Below, one piece after another: positions 7,099 to 7,318 of a stretch of 7,318 bases of DNA. The first letter of the stretch is position 1. Each line of letters begins with the position of its first letter. Origin of the DNA: an uncultured Bacillus sp. (GTDB lineage: Bacteria; Bacillota; Bacilli; Bacillales_B; DSM-18226); contig NZ_CAMLDX010000133.1 in assembly GCF_946478885.1 (NCBI RefSeq), forward strand, positions 1 to 7,318. The letters run 5' to 3'. Below the pieces are notes generated by a model. That model was not told where the DNA came from. It did no database searches and saw only the letters and a program-made list of their open reading frames with translations. Made by a program: the position numbers and the translations under genes.

Positions 7099-7318
7099 GC
7101 ATCTGACTAAGGTCAATCAGGGCTGAGATGTGCTGGGGAAAAGACGTTCTCATAGCCAGTATGGATATTTCAAAATACAAGGAAATTTTTTGCTTTTATC
7201 ATACATATTTTGAACTAAGTAATGGGGTACCTGATGCTTTTTTGTTTTCATGTGGTATGATGAGGCCTTCATGGGGCGCTTTATTTCGTGGATCCTCCTT
7301 TTTCGCATCCCTTGAACC
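7099..7318. other. Right-edge region without a convincing gene
   Basis: About 220 bases. On the minus strand one frame runs from an ATG at 7308 to a stop at 7150 (52 residues, very basic, starting MRKRRIHEIKRPMK and ending ILKYPYWL). A second minus frame is open from the right edge to a stop at 7199. Neither resembles a family I know. The ATG at 7308 is nearly abutted by AAGGG, too close for a good ribosome binding site, and the AGGAGG inside the frame (minus strand, about 7292-7298) serves no start codon. A 9-bp inverted repeat, TTCAAAATA (7169-7177) and TATTTTGAA (7206-7214), is AT-only but for one base. TGGTATGAT (7253-7261) looks like a rightward extended -10 with no -35. Confidence 0.35.

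Overview
The window is a chromosomal segment of a low-GC Gram-positive bacterium of the Bacillaceae (Bacillus in the broad sense). The evidence is strong AGGAGG-type ribosome binding sites, frequent TTG starts, a perfect CIRCE operator before groES, and a gene order that, read in reverse, matches the B. subtilis groEL-groES-ydiL-ydiK-rex(ydiH)-moaC(ydiG)-ydiF neighbourhood. All six complete genes and the partial one look intact, and each has a recognisable family. I see no mobile element, CRISPR array, tRNA or rRNA.

Layout from left to right. Positions 1-1881 hold the chaperonin operon on the minus strand (groES, then groEL running off the left edge). It is driven by a promoter near 1959-1990 with the HrcA operator CIRCE at 1925-1951. 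Divergent from it is a two-gene plus-strand unit (2213-3121) encoding a CPBP-family membrane protease (YdiL-like) and a small two-helix membrane protein (YdiK-like), ended by a symmetrical terminator at 3125-3156. Facing this unit on the minus strand are rex, the NADH/NAD+-sensing repressor (3212-3859), and moaC, a molybdenum-cofactor synthesis gene (3945-4457). A 14-bp perfect match to the CcpA (cre) consensus lies in the 3' end of moaC, upstream of rex. Divergent from moaC, across a 352-bp AT-rich gap, is a 640-residue ABC-F ATPase (YdiF-like, 4810-6732).

The last 586 bp carry no convincing gene but are the most structured non-coding part of the window. They hold tandem stem-loops ending in a strong terminator hairpin (6871-6916). 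These are followed by a dense cluster of 11 DnaA-box-like nonamers (6930-7098), ten in the same orientation and spaced at close to whole turns of the helix. The extreme right edge has only a short open frame of doubtful status.

The genes form no single pathway. This is a conserved core-genome block combining protein folding, redox sensing, Moco synthesis and ribosome-associated functions. In B. subtilis the tatAy-tatCy pair sits between rex and ydiK; it is missing here. I found no new gene system. The items most worth following are the DnaA-box cluster, the hairpin-rich 3' region beside it, the cre site before rex, and an unassigned palindrome before moaC.
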